From positions 1 through 32,639 of the forward strand of contig UCKS01000050.1 in assembly GCA_900473045.1 (NCBI GenBank): a stretch of DNA of 32,639 nucleotides. Direction: 5' to 3'. Numbering within the stretch: position 1 is the stretch's first letter; each line of letters opens with the position of its first letter. This DNA is from Hyphomicrobiales bacterium. Its GTDB lineage: Bacteria > Pseudomonadota > Alphaproteobacteria > Rhizobiales > Rhizobiaceae. The notes beneath the pieces are model-generated. The model was not told where the DNA came from and did not search any database. It worked only from the letters and a program-made list of their open reading frames with translations. This document shows, piece after piece, positions 1-7,361 of the stretch. The translations under genes and the position numbers were made by a program.

Positions 1-1465
1 TCCCGGTTTCACCAGCGAGCTGCGCTTCCAACTTCATCTGCGCAACGCGGTCATCAGCCGATTTAAGGAGATCGCGGTACGAATTGGCTGCGGATCGAAT
101 GCCTTTGTCGAGCTTGTCGCCACCGGGCAGGCCGTCAAGCTCGATCAATGGCCGACTATCCGGTCGAGGCGCTACGGTCGGCACGAAACTCGATGACTGG
201 CGGATTTTGTCGCCATCCCGAAACGTTGCGCGGGATAGGATGTCTTGCACGCTCGATCCGCCCGCAAGCGCAGTCAGGCCTTCGTTGCGAAGGATCGCGG
301 CTTGCTTTGCCGCCTCCGCTATTGCCCCCGCCAGCGCCCCAAACTTGATTTTAAACTCATCGAGCAACGGCGATCCGGTATTGCGTATGCTGCCGGACAA
401 CTCATCAACAACAAGCTTGAATGCAGCGGTGTCCTGTCGGCCGCCATCCACCGCTTCGGCGGCATCCTCAAAGGCCTTCATCAAAGCGCCAACTTCCGTA
501 GCGCTGCCGCCCGATGCTTCGACTTGCGCGATCATCGCTTGGAAGTCGTCACGCAAAGCGGCCACGTCCTGCCGCGCCTGCTTCCATTGTTGGTCGGCAA
601 GGCTGTTCGTAGCCCCTAACAGCTCGGCCGCCACCGAGGCCCGCTGGAGCTGATCCACGTAGTCTTTGAGGTTGGGAACAGCCTCGCCCCACGTACCTGC
701 GACTTTCGCCAGCAGTTCGCGCTGACGCTCCAATTCGTCATTGGTTATCTTTGCGGCTTCATCGGCGGCAGTGAAGTACTGAACCGCAGCGGCAATCGCA
801 CCCACGGCGGCGACAGAGATCAATGACCAGGGCGAGATCAACGACATGAGCGCACCGCGAAGGGCCAGAGATTTGTTCTCCACATTCTGCAATACGGACG
901 CGACTTGTGGGCCTTGCTGGAGAGCGACAGTGTACCAAGGCATGAAGGCGGCAGTGGCAAAAATATCCTGCCCCTGGAATGCGAGGTTGGCCGTCTGAAA
1001 CTGTTGGTTTGCGCCGCCCTGAGGCCGTTGGTTCCGGTCGGGCTGTGGTTGTGAAAGCGCGACGTTCCGGCCCTTGATCGCATCGATTGTCGCCAGCGTT
1101 GCGGTTCGCTCTCGCGCCATCGCTGCGGCATACTCATTCGATGACAATGCGCCCATGGCCAGCGCCGTGCGGATCTCGACTTGCGCTTCCTTGTAGCGCT
1201 GGATGGTCGCGAACAGCGGGTTATACTTCGCCCTGAGGCTGTCAATCGCCAGCCCCTGAGAGGACAGTGCGCCAGTCCATTCACGGGTGTTCGAGTTCGC
1301 AGCGCCGCTGCCCAATCCCGTCGATGCGTGAATGAGGGCGAGCATTTTGGTGCGGGCTTGATCAACGGTTTCGCCAATTGACGCTACCGCCTTCTGGGAG
1401 GCCGCTGCGCCTGCCTTGGCACCGTTCGCATCAATGTTGACGCCAATGGCTATTTTGTAGGTCAT
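1..1465 (-). CDS. Prophage tail tape measure protein, partial (C-terminus beyond window)
   Basis: An open frame starts at ATG 1465 and runs without a stop off the left edge, giving 488 residues. A GGGAG ribosome site sits just upstream. The N-terminal region carries the segment RAKYNPLFATIQRYKEA, followed by an alternating helical stretch with ALAMGALSSNEYAAAM. I recognise this as the usual start of prophage tail length tape measure proteins (TMP_2 type). A hydrophobic segment, WSLISVAAVGAIAAAV, lies near residue 215, and the rest is Ala/Glu/Lys-rich and probably helical. In a virion this protein would set tail length and help DNA passage. It is the last visible gene of the minus-strand phage block. 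Only 184 bases separate it from the cement gene, so the tail tube, chaperone and head-tail connector genes expected between them are missing. The family is fairly sure; whether the gene is intact cannot be seen. Confidence 0.75.
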   Translation of the reverse strand, partial: MTYKIAIGVNIDANGAKAGAAASQKAVASIGETVDQARTKMLALIHASTGLGSGAANSNTREWTGALSSQGLAIDSLRAKYNPLFATIQRYKEAQVEIRTALAMGALSSNEYAAAMARERTATLATIDAIKGRNVALSQPQPDRNQRPQGGANQQFQTANLAFQGQDIFATAAFMPWYTVALQQGPQVASVLQNVENKSLALRGALMSLISPWSLISVAAVGAIAAAVQYFTAADEAAKITNDELERQRELLAKVAGTWGEAVPNLKDYVDQLQRASVAAELLGATNSLADQQWKQARQDVAALRDDFQAMIAQVEASGGSATEVGALMKAFEDAAEAVDGGRQDTAAFKLVVDELSGSIRNTGSPLLDEFKIKFGALAGAIAEAAKQAAILRNEGLTALAGGSSVQDILSRATFRDGDKIRQSSSFVPTVAPRPDSRPLIELDGLPGGDKLDKGIRSAANSYRDLLKSADDRVAQMKLEAQLAGETG

Positions 1466-1487
1466 CTCAACTCCCGCTCTATCGTTA

Positions 1488-1522
1488 GAATGGGGCGACC
1501 TCTCCGAGGGGCCGCCCCATTC
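1488..1522 (-). terminator. Hairpin between phage cement and tape measure genes
   Basis: A perfect 10-bp stem (1488-1497 with 1513-1522, sequence GAATGGGGCG and its complement) encloses a 15-base loop that can itself pair (CCTC with GAGG). It lies about 20 bases upstream of the tape measure start. No T-run follows on the minus strand, so it may be a weak terminator, an attenuator or an mRNA stabiliser rather than a classical rho-independent terminator. Confidence 0.4.
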
Positions 1523-1649
1523 ACCTCGCCAGTTCATCCGTGGTCGAGGTAATTATTCCGGCTGCCTACGTCGGGTTGACGAGGCCCGCTCGACAGCCGG
1601 ACCGCAAAGGAAGCTAGGACTTGCCTCTGCGTATCTGCTTCGCCGGGAG

Positions 1650-2084
1650 CTATCGACGAAGCAAAACTTCAAGCAATTTGCCAGCGCCGGTGCTTTCTTC
1701 AAGCGCATCGGCAAAGACAAATTCGGGCAGATCAGCGCCCGTAAAAACAGTGTTGCCGTTGGCGGCTGTGGACGTGACAGCGACCGCACCGGCCGCAAGC
1801 GTCAGCTTGCCAGTGGCCGCGATCGCGCGGCCCTGGCTGTCAACGATCAGGCTCGCCCCCGCGGCGAAAGCGGCTCCGGCTTCGATGACGGTCGTTCCGT
1901 TCACCTCAGCATCGCTGTCAAAGCCGGACACCACGTCACGCGGTGAGACGCCCAAAACCTTTTGGCCCTGCACGGTTGCCTGCGCACCGTTAAAACCAAC
2001 TGCACGGCGTCTGGTGACCGCACCAGAGGCCTTGAAGGTCAGGGATAGGGTGGAAATGCTCTGCTGGCCCATCTGGGTTTCCAA
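1650..2084 (-). CDS. Phage capsid cement/decoration protein (DUF2190-like)
   Basis: This 144-residue protein is Ala/Gly/Val-rich with many short beta-like repeats. It has a segment of the type VIEAGAAFAAGASLIVDSQG followed by RAIAATG, which matches the layout of DUF2190 (Phage_cement_2) head decoration proteins. These bind the outside of the capsid and stabilise it. The start is TTG 2084, directly after the TGA of the protease gene; an in-frame ATG at 2072 is the alternative. Its place next to the head protease and major capsid genes supports a capsid role. The family call is from sequence character and context and is moderately sure. Confidence 0.65.
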   Translation of the reverse strand: METQMGQQSISTLSLTFKASGAVTRRRAVGFNGAQATVQGQKVLGVSPRDVVSGFDSDAEVNGTTVIEAGAAFAAGASLIVDSQGRAIAATGKLTLAAGAVAVTSTAANGNTVFTGADLPEFVFADALEESTGAGKLLEVLLRR

Positions 2085-2957
2085 TCAATCGTGAGGTACG
2101 GTTGCTTCGGCTTCCTTCACCGCATTGGCGAGGGTGAGGCCTTTGCTTTTCATCAGACCCTGCGCGGTCTTGAGAACCGCTGCCGAGCGTTTTTTGACTT
2201 CATAGCCTTTCGGCCCTTCAAAGGCCGCTTCGGCCTCTGAGAAGAGGTCAGCATTAGCGAGTTCGCCAAGGGCAACCGGCATCGGCAACTTGGCGAGGAA
2301 ATCAACGAAAAAGGCGGACTGGCTATTCGTGACCACATCGCCGCCGTCTTCGGAAAACTCGATAGTCTCGCCATCGGAGAGGCTTTCATTGAAGGCCAGC
2401 ACACCCGGCAGCAGGCCGATTGGAAAGCGACCTTGCCGCTGTATGGTCAGGATCGCCTCACCGGCAATACGCCGCTCGTGAGCCTTCTCACGGGCGTTGA
2501 CGCTGTGTTCGCGAAGGGCAAGCAAATCCTGCTCCATGAAGAACATTTCTTCACCTTCGGAGAACTCGATAGGCGACAAGCCCTTCACCGCTGGCGGCTC
2601 GGCTCCCAAAAAACCAAGATGGCGAAGGTACGGCACTCCCGGCTTAGGGTTGTTCTTCGCATTCGCCGGATAGAAACCCGGCGAGACCTTCTTGTAAGCA
2701 CCTTGCCGCACGAGCTCCGCGAACTCGTGATTCACTTGGCGCGTGACAGCATGCAGACCATCCGCCTTGGCTATGATCTTTTCAATCCAGCCGTAGGCGG
2801 GCGCGTCCGTCTTTGGATGCCCGACGACGATGGGTGCTTCGTGCGTCTTCGGATCATAGGCGGCTGCGATGGCAGCAAGATCGCCTTCACTGAATGCCAG
2901 CGCCTGCCCGGTGCTGGTGACATGCTGGCCGGATCGGAAAAAGTGGATTGTCTGCAT
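2085..2957 (-). CDS. Phage head maturation protease/scaffold
   Basis: This 290-residue protein has the N-terminal features AAYDPKTHEAPIVVGHPKTD, then APAYGWI, then the segment KKVSPGFYPANAKNNPKPGV and LRHLGFLGAEPPAVKGL. I know this pattern from the peptidase/scaffold proteins of Mu-like and other siphophage head modules in alphaproteobacteria. The likely role is proteolytic maturation of the prohead, with the C-terminal half acting as internal scaffold. The ATG at 2957 follows the TAG of the major capsid gene after only two bases, so translation is probably coupled. In related phages this gene normally lies upstream of the cement and capsid genes; here the capsid gene comes first. No frameshift is visible. 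Confidence 0.75.
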   Translation of the reverse strand: MQTIHFFRSGQHVTSTGQALAFSEGDLAAIAAAYDPKTHEAPIVVGHPKTDAPAYGWIEKIIAKADGLHAVTRQVNHEFAELVRQGAYKKVSPGFYPANAKNNPKPGVPYLRHLGFLGAEPPAVKGLSPIEFSEGEEMFFMEQDLLALREHSVNAREKAHERRIAGEAILTIQRQGRFPIGLLPGVLAFNESLSDGETIEFSEDGGDVVTNSQSAFFVDFLAKLPMPVALGELANADLFSEAEAAFEGPKGYEVKKRSAAVLKTAQGLMKSKGLTLANAVKEAEATVPHD

Positions 2958-2959
2958 GG

Positions 2960-3754
2960 CTACAGGCTCGATACTGCGGAGAAGAGGTATCCGGCCGAGA
3001 CGCCCGCCAGAACCGGCGCACGCTCATAGGTGACGCCATAAATCCAGCTTTTTGTGTTTCGGTCGAAGTAAGGTTCTTCCACAAAGGGATGCCTTTCCAT
3101 CGTGTAGGTGTAGCCAAAGCTCGGCTCTTCCAGACCGTTAGGAACCTTTGGTGCATAGGCCAGAACAGCGAAGTTGCCCCACACATCGGAGAACACACCA
3201 TCGTCGCTGGCCGTCACGGCTCTGCCTTCGATGACGGCATCGATCTCCAAGAGATTGGCAAGCATTTCGGCCGTGATGATATCCGTGTTCTGGAATTCGC
3301 CCTTGATGTAGGCATTGAGCTTCAGAGCAGAATATGCCTTCGGGCCGCAAACCATGACGTTCGGGTAGAGCCCGCAGGAGCGGCGGATGGTCTGCCTTGC
3401 CTCCTCGATCTGCAAAGGCGGCTTGCTGTCAACATGTGACCATTGGCTTTGGCCTGCCAACACTTCCTTGCTGCCCGCTGCAAAGTTGCCCGGATCGGTC
3501 GCCAGTTTCGCCTGATCGGCCTCCAGCGTAAGCTTGAGGGAGTTCATGCACTTGTTGGATGCCCGCATGCCGAGATCGATGCCGGGAACGGCTGCAGCGT
3601 CACGGGCGAACTCACGCGGCACCTTGCTTTCAAGGCTGTCCTGGACGAGCGCATAAGGCTTGCCCTCATAACCGAACTCGATCCGCTTCGTCGCGCCACC
3701 GGGGGCACGGCGGGCGTTGTAGAGCATGAAATCTTCTTTGCCGAACTCGATCAC
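2960..3754 (-). CDS. Phage major capsid protein, 5'-truncated
   Basis: The 264-residue frame contains IEFGKEDFMLYNARRAPGG, VPGIDLGMRASNKCM, the CGLYPNVMVCGPKAYSALKL segment, FSDVWGNFAVLAYAPK and a C-terminal WIYGVTYERAPVLAGVSAGY. This is the pattern of a siphophage major capsid family found next to DUF2190 proteins. The first in-frame start is GTG 3754, without a convincing ribosome site. The frame stays open upstream to a TGA at 3827-3829, and those 24 residues (including GHHLFPSVDVAVSAGK) still look like the family N-terminus. The real gene was therefore longer and has lost its 5' end or gained a stop. It is probably non-functional, or at most expressed as a shortened product. It is the most upstream gene of the phage block and lies at the junction with host DNA. 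Confidence 0.7.
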   Translation of the reverse strand: MIEFGKEDFMLYNARRAPGGATKRIEFGYEGKPYALVQDSLESKVPREFARDAAAVPGIDLGMRASNKCMNSLKLTLEADQAKLATDPGNFAAGSKEVLAGQSQWSHVDSKPPLQIEEARQTIRRSCGLYPNVMVCGPKAYSALKLNAYIKGEFQNTDIITAEMLANLLEIDAVIEGRAVTASDDGVFSDVWGNFAVLAYAPKVPNGLEEPSFGYTYTMERHPFVEEPYFDRNTKSWIYGVTYERAPVLAGVSAGYLFSAVSSL

Positions 3755-4058
3755 CTTGCCAGCGGATACGGCGACATCGACCGAAGGAAACAGGTGGTGG
3801 CCGACAGCCGTAAGCGCCGCCCCGTATCAAAAGGGTGCCGTCATCCCCGCAGAGAAATCGAAGTTGCAGGTAAAAACCACCGAGACGGGGCACATCGCGT
3901 GTCATTTACTACCAAACACTTCGGCACACGATGTGCCCCGGCCGATCCTGCCGGCGCCCCGGCGCAAAAAGATCACCGCAACGGCATGCCACGGGCGAAA
4001 CACGCCGCGTGAATGCGAACGCCTGTCTTGTCTGATCCCATAGCCAAAGGAACATCCC
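3755..4058. other. Prophage/host junction without a confident gene
   Basis: The first 72 bases still encode capsid-like residues on the minus strand. A short minus-strand frame (3830-3895, 22 codons from ATG) lies beyond the TGA and could be the broken capsid N-terminus. The rest shows no gene I can support apart from an imperfect inverted repeat at 3887-3939. No integrase, tRNA or direct-repeat attachment core is recognisable here. The prophage boundary is somewhere between about 3830 and 4045. Confidence 0.5.
3887..3939. repeat. Imperfect inverted repeat at the phage/host junction
   Basis: The arms GGGGCACATCGCGTG (3887-3901) and CACACGATGTGCCCC (3925-3939) pair over 15 bases with one G-T type mismatch around a 23-base loop. 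No T-run follows on either side. It could be a terminator, a protein-binding palindrome or a relic of the recombination that created the junction. Confidence 0.55.
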
Positions 4059-4445
4059 ATGCCAAAACCGGATCTTTCCGAATATGAAAAACGCGTGTCC
4101 GCCGATCACGAACGCCAATGCCGCACCACCTTGACCATACACAGCGCATGGCGCCTCTGCCCAATCCGCAAATGCCGCCGCGATAAGGCCTGCAGCGGGG
4201 AAATGCTCGCCTCTGCGCACCAGGAGCGTAAAATCCGCGCCCAGCGCGAAACCGGCCTGTCGGGCAACGCCTGCGCAAAACTGCCGCGCTGCATGGCAAC
4301 AGCCAGTGCTGCAACTTTCGAGACATTTGCGGAATGCCTCGATGATCTTCAAAGAGACCTGATTGCCTATCCGGATGAGGACCTGCCGAAATTCGATCGT
4401 TGCCTGAAAGGCCGCCAGACGAGGCGCGACACTGCCAACCCTTGA
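4059..4445 (+). CDS. Conserved-looking hypothetical protein with Cys motif
   Basis: This 128-residue soluble protein begins MPKPDLSEYEKRVSADHERQ. ATG 4059 has a good AAAGGA ribosome site seven bases upstream. The centre carries WRLCPIRKCRRDKACSG, three cysteines spaced C-x4-C-x5-C, followed later by two more (NACAKLPRC). The spacing suggests a small metal-binding or redox site, but I do not recognise the family and no function is assigned. It lies 54 bases before ubiG in the same direction and may share its transcript. Two long open frames on the opposite strand here lack ribosome sites and are treated as shadows. Confidence 0.6.
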   Translation: MPKPDLSEYEKRVSADHERQCRTTLTIHSAWRLCPIRKCRRDKACSGEMLASAHQERKIRAQRETGLSGNACAKLPRCMATASAATFETFAECLDDLQRDLIAYPDEDLPKFDRCLKGRQTRRDTANP

Positions 4446-4499
4446 CTTTCACGACCGATCATCCGACTTCACAAGGGTATGATCCAAGGAGTTCCGACC

Positions 4500-5246
4500 A
4501 TGACCGAACAGGCCCGCAGCACCATCGACCAGACCGAAGTCGACCGGTTTTCCGCCATGGCCGCCGAGTGGTGGGATCCGAAGGGCAAGTTCCGGCCGCT
4601 GCACAAGTTCAATCCGGTCCGCCTCACCTATATCCGCGACCGCGTCTCGGACAATTTCGGCCGCGAGGCCAAGGCGTTGCAGCCGCTGAAGGGCCTGCGC
4701 ATCCTCGATATCGGCTGCGGCGGCGGCCTCCTCTCCGAACCAATGGCCCGCATGGGGGCCGACGTGGTCGGCGCCGATGCCTCGGAAAAGAACATCATGA
4801 TCGCCAAAACCCACGCGGCCGGCAGCGGCGTCGCCGTCGACTACCGCGCGGTGACGGCGGAATCGCTCGCCGAAGCCGGCGAGACGTTCGACGTCGTGCT
4901 CAACATGGAAGTGGTCGAGCATGTTTCCGATGTCGAATTCTTCATGAGCACCTGCGCCTCGATGGTGCGCCCCGGCGGCCTGATGTTCGTCGCCACCATC
5001 AACCGCACGATGAAGGCAGCAGCCCTTGCCATCTTCGCCGCTGAAAACGTCCTGCGCTGGCTGCCGCGCGGCACCCACCAATACGAAAAGCTGGTGCGCC
5101 CGGAAGAGCTGGAAAAGCCGATCACAGCGAATGGCATGGAAGTCACCGACCGCACCGGCGTCTTCTTCAATCCGCTGTCGAACCAGTGGAACCTGTCGAA
5201 GGACATGGACGTCAACTACATGATCGTCGCCAGGCGCCCGGCATAA
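4500..5246 (+). CDS. ubiG: Ubiquinone biosynthesis O-methyltransferase UbiG
   Basis: This 248-residue class I SAM-dependent methyltransferase makes the two O-methylations of the quinone ring in ubiquinone synthesis. The N-terminus [20 protein letters not shown] and following [12 protein letters not shown] are typical of UbiG. Motif I is [15 protein letters not shown] near residue 70, followed by the acidic motif VVGADAS. The motif [12 protein letters not shown] is near residue 135, and the C-terminal part has the [15 protein letters not shown] segment. ATG 4500 is chosen over an in-frame ATG at 4479 because AAGGAG lies about nine bases before it. In Rhizobiaceae ubiG is often found next to lysC; here the prophage fragment and the small Cys protein occupy that side, so the insertion may have separated them. 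Confidence 0.95.
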   Translation: MTEQARSTIDQTEVDRFSAMAAEWWDPKGKFRPLHKFNPVRLTYIRDRVSDNFGREAKALQPLKGLRILDIGCGGGLLSEPMARMGADVVGADASEKNIMIAKTHAAGSGVAVDYRAVTAESLAEAGETFDVVLNMEVVEHVSDVEFFMSTCASMVRPGGLMFVATINRTMKAAALAIFAAENVLRWLPRGTHQYEKLVRPEELEKPITANGMEVTDRTGVFFNPLSNQWNLSKDMDVNYMIVARRPA

Positions 5247-5263
5247 ACCCAGGATCCCCGACA

Positions 5264-5289
5264 TCTCCCGCCATCACGTTTGCGGGAGA
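5264..5289. terminator. Hairpin between convergent ubiG and GNAT genes
   Basis: A perfect 8-bp stem TCTCCCGC/GCGGGAGA (5264-5271 with 5282-5289) and a 10-base loop lie in the 61-base gap between two convergent genes. There is no strong T-run on either side. It may serve as a bidirectional terminator. Confidence 0.5.
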
Positions 5290-5307
5290 GACCTTTCTCG
5301 CGGGTCG

Positions 5308-5874
5308 TCAGATGCTGCCTTGCCGCGCCACCCATTCGTCCCGCAGCAGCGCATAGATGAACTCGTCGCCCCAGATGCCGTTGAACTGGTCGTTCTGGAC
5401 CAGATGCGCCTCGCGCCGCATCCCCAGCCGTTCGACAACACCGACCGAACCGGCATTGGCGGCATCGAGCCGGGCAAAGGCCCGGTGGAAATTCAACGTC
5501 GAAAAAGCGAAGTCCAGAACGGCCCGCATCGCCTCGGTGGCATAACCCTTGCCCGCAAAAGCCGGATTGAAGATATAGCCGACCTCCACCTGCCGCGCGA
5601 TCGCACTTTCAAGCTTCAGCACCACTTCGCCAACGACAGCACCGTCCTCGCGGCGCTCGACGGCAAATACGGCGGCATCGCCATCCTTGCGAAGCCGCGG
5701 CACGCTCGCCTTTGCAAACTTTTCCGCGGCCTCAGCCTCATCGAGCGGCGCGGCATAGAGATAACGATAGACCTCCGGCAGGCTGTGATAGGCTTGGAAA
5801 GCCGCAAAGTCACCGGGCACGAATCGCCGGATGTCAAGGCGCTCGGTCGAAAAGCGAAGCTCGGAAAAATCCAT
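5308..5874 (-). CDS. GNAT N-acetyltransferase, RimJ/RimL type
   Basis: This 188-residue protein has the layout of the RimJ/RimL GNAT subfamily, which transfers acetyl groups to protein N-termini or small amines. It opens with LRFSTERLDIRRFVPGDFAA. The acetyl-CoA loop is FNPAFAGKGYATEAM near residue 110, followed by FHRAFARLDAANAGSVGVVERLGM, the usual second half of the fold. I chose ATG 5874 (MDFSELRF) because a GGAG lies about 11 bases upstream; ATG 5898 would add eight residues but has no ribosome site. It is convergent with ubiG. The substrate cannot be told from sequence. Confidence 0.85.
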   Translation of the reverse strand: MDFSELRFSTERLDIRRFVPGDFAAFQAYHSLPEVYRYLYAAPLDEAEAAEKFAKASVPRLRKDGDAAVFAVERREDGAVVGEVVLKLESAIARQVEVGYIFNPAFAGKGYATEAMRAVLDFAFSTLNFHRAFARLDAANAGSVGVVERLGMRREAHLVQNDQFNGIWGDEFIYALLRDEWVARQGSI

Positions 5875-5898
5875 CACGCGCAAAACTCCATTCTGCAT

Positions 5899-6387
5899 AC
5901 GGCCCGCAGATGGGTATCAAGCCGTTGAATTAAAAGAGTGCAGCCGCCTTTCCTGGAATGCGGAAAATCTGACGCCTGCAAGGGCCACCTTCAGAAGCCA
6001 ATAGAGCTATCATCCCCGCACCTCGCCACTATGCTAGACTGCAATAGATCGCGCCAGACGGAGAAAATCACGCCTTGGACCGCTCCGTTCTTTGACAAAG
6101 TGGGGGCTTGCTATGGGCTCCCGCAACGATCAATCGGCTTCCCACTCCCCTCCGTCATCCTCACCCTTGTGGTGGGGATCCAGCAGCGCCGCGTCTGCGG
6201 TGCAAAGACTCCTTAACTCCACGACGACGTCCGGCAAGGTTCAGACCTCCTCGATGATCAGTTTGTCGATCCCCTGCGTAAGCTTCCAGCAACCAAGAAT
6301 GCCACCACCCGCCCTTTAGACGGTGAAAAGCCTGGACAAAAACCCATCGTCGATACAACGTATGGCTGTCCTCAGACGGAGACTGCA
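5899..6387. other. Gene-poor intergenic stretch with RIME-like repeat
   Basis: About 490 bases upstream of the small secreted protein contain no frame with a convincing start or family match. The stretch holds one copy of the palindromic repeat described at 6148-6213. The surroundings are less GC-rich than neighbouring genes. A TATGCT hexamer near 6031 could be a -10 element on the plus strand, but no clear partner is visible. Confidence 0.5.
6148..6213. repeat. RIME-like palindromic repeat, copy 1
   Basis: Two adjacent hairpins are visible. Hairpin 1 is ATCCTCACC (6157-6165), loop CTTGT, GGTGGGGAT (6171-6179). Hairpin 2 is GCGCCGC (6186-6192), loop GTCT, GCGGTGC (6197-6203), followed by AAAGACTC. 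The same arrangement recurs at 25930-25995 with paired base changes in the stems. The form resembles Rhizobium-specific intergenic mosaic elements (RIME), known dispersed non-autonomous repeats of Rhizobiaceae genomes. Confidence 0.7.
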
Positions 6388-6738
6388 TTGGCACGCTTGG
6401 CAACCATAATCATCAGCACTCTATGCTTCGTTGTCTCCTTGCCAATAGGTGCCGAAGCCTTAACCAAGGTGCAATGGAACCGCACATATGGCAGCCTCAA
6501 AGCGCGTCCCCTGTTGCGCCATGATCGCATCACGTCCTGCATATCCGGCTTTGAGGACACAATTTCTGAGGATGTGCGAAAAGAGATCGAGGCAATGAAT
6601 ACGGTGCCAGCCTCGGAGGTGATTGCATATGTCTGCGCACGTTTCATCAACGCCATAGCCGATGGCAGACTGACCTACGAGCGATACAAAGAATGGACAG
6701 CCGACCCATCGGGTGCTTGGATTGAACACCTTCGATAA
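6388..6738 (+). CDS. Small secreted hypothetical protein
   Basis: This is a 116-residue protein. TTG 6388 is the likely start: GGAG lies six bases upstream and the product then begins with a signal peptide (MARLATIIISTLCFVVSLPI, probable cleavage after GAEA). The mature part is about 93 residues with two cysteines, in RITSCISGFEDTI and VIAYVCARFINAI, placed to form one disulfide in the periplasm. It ends with LTYERYKEWTADPSGAW. I do not recognise the family; a vague likeness to small periplasmic immunity-type proteins is not strong enough to name. The gene is less GC-rich than its neighbours, stands alone on the plus strand and follows a repeat-bearing spacer, so it may be an accessory gene. 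Confidence 0.6.
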   Translation: MARLATIIISTLCFVVSLPIGAEALTKVQWNRTYGSLKARPLLRHDRITSCISGFEDTISEDVRKEIEAMNTVPASEVIAYVCARFINAIADGRLTYERYKEWTADPSGAWIEHLR

Positions 6739-6775
6739 CCCCGCACGTCATCATCCGCGTCCCCCTACCGCTATG

Positions 6776-7360
6776 TTAGACTTTCAACGTCAGCACATGG
6801 GCCAGCAGATCGGCCTGTCCCTTAGTGTTCTCTGCCGCGATCCGCCGGACTTTGTCGCGGTCGATCGCATAGGCTTCACCATCGGCGGTGAAGGGTTCTT
6901 TGAAGGTGAAGGCTCTGGCTGACGCACCGTGATCGTGAAGATATTCCAGCCGCCCGGCACCATCAGACCAGTCGGGAATACGGTGCTCCGCCACCCACCA
7001 CAGCACCAGCGGCGGCCAGTTCGGTTTGATATTCCAGTTGCGCCCGTGCTTCAGCGCATCGGCATGAACGCCATTGTAGGAAAACGCCATCAGCGATTCG
7101 ATATCGGCCCAAAGCGACAGCGACGACGGAGCGCTGTCAAAGCCGCTGTCGTCGATGAAACGCGGAAAAACCTGCCGGCCCCAGCTGCGTGGTCCAGGCA
7201 CACCGCGATAGCCGGAGCGGCCGATAAAACCGGATGCCCGCGATGCCGCTTCGAAATTGGCCGGCTCGCGCGAGACAAAACCCTCGACGCGGGGATCGCC
7301 TTCAGGCCCGACATGCAGGCCGAAATTGTAGATGGCCAGACGGTGCTGCCCGGCCGCCAT
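6776..7360 (-). CDS. DUF3291 domain protein
   Basis: This 194-residue protein matches the DUF3291 pattern: HRLAIYNFGLHVG at the N-terminus, NFEAASRASGFIGRSGY, SLSLWADIESLMAFSYNGVH in the middle, then WPPLVLWWVAEHRIPDWSDG. The family is related to antibiotic-biosynthesis monooxygenase-like ferredoxin folds, and its function is not established. ATG 7360 lies one base after the stop of the DUF1178 gene, so it is the last gene of a minus-strand run from comF or grxC. Tight packing suggests co-transcription but gives no specific role. Confidence 0.85.
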   Translation of the reverse strand: MAAGQHRLAIYNFGLHVGPEGDPRVEGFVSREPANFEAASRASGFIGRSGYRGVPGPRSWGRQVFPRFIDDSGFDSAPSSLSLWADIESLMAFSYNGVHADALKHGRNWNIKPNWPPLVLWWVAEHRIPDWSDGAGRLEYLHDHGASARAFTFKEPFTADGEAYAIDRDKVRRIAAENTKGQADLLAHVLTLKV

Positions 7361-7361
7361 G

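Noticed and set aside
3909..4452. Two overlapping minus-strand frames of about 150 codons opposite the small Cys protein
   Set aside because: Neither has a ribosome site, and the plus-strand gene has a good one. Their Cys/Trp-rich composition looks like a shadow.
6010..6781. Two similar short strings ending in TATGCTAGACT (about 6031) and TATGTTAGACT (about 6771)
   Set aside because: The likeness covers only about a dozen bases and one copy lies in the 3' end of the DUF3291 gene, so chance is likely.
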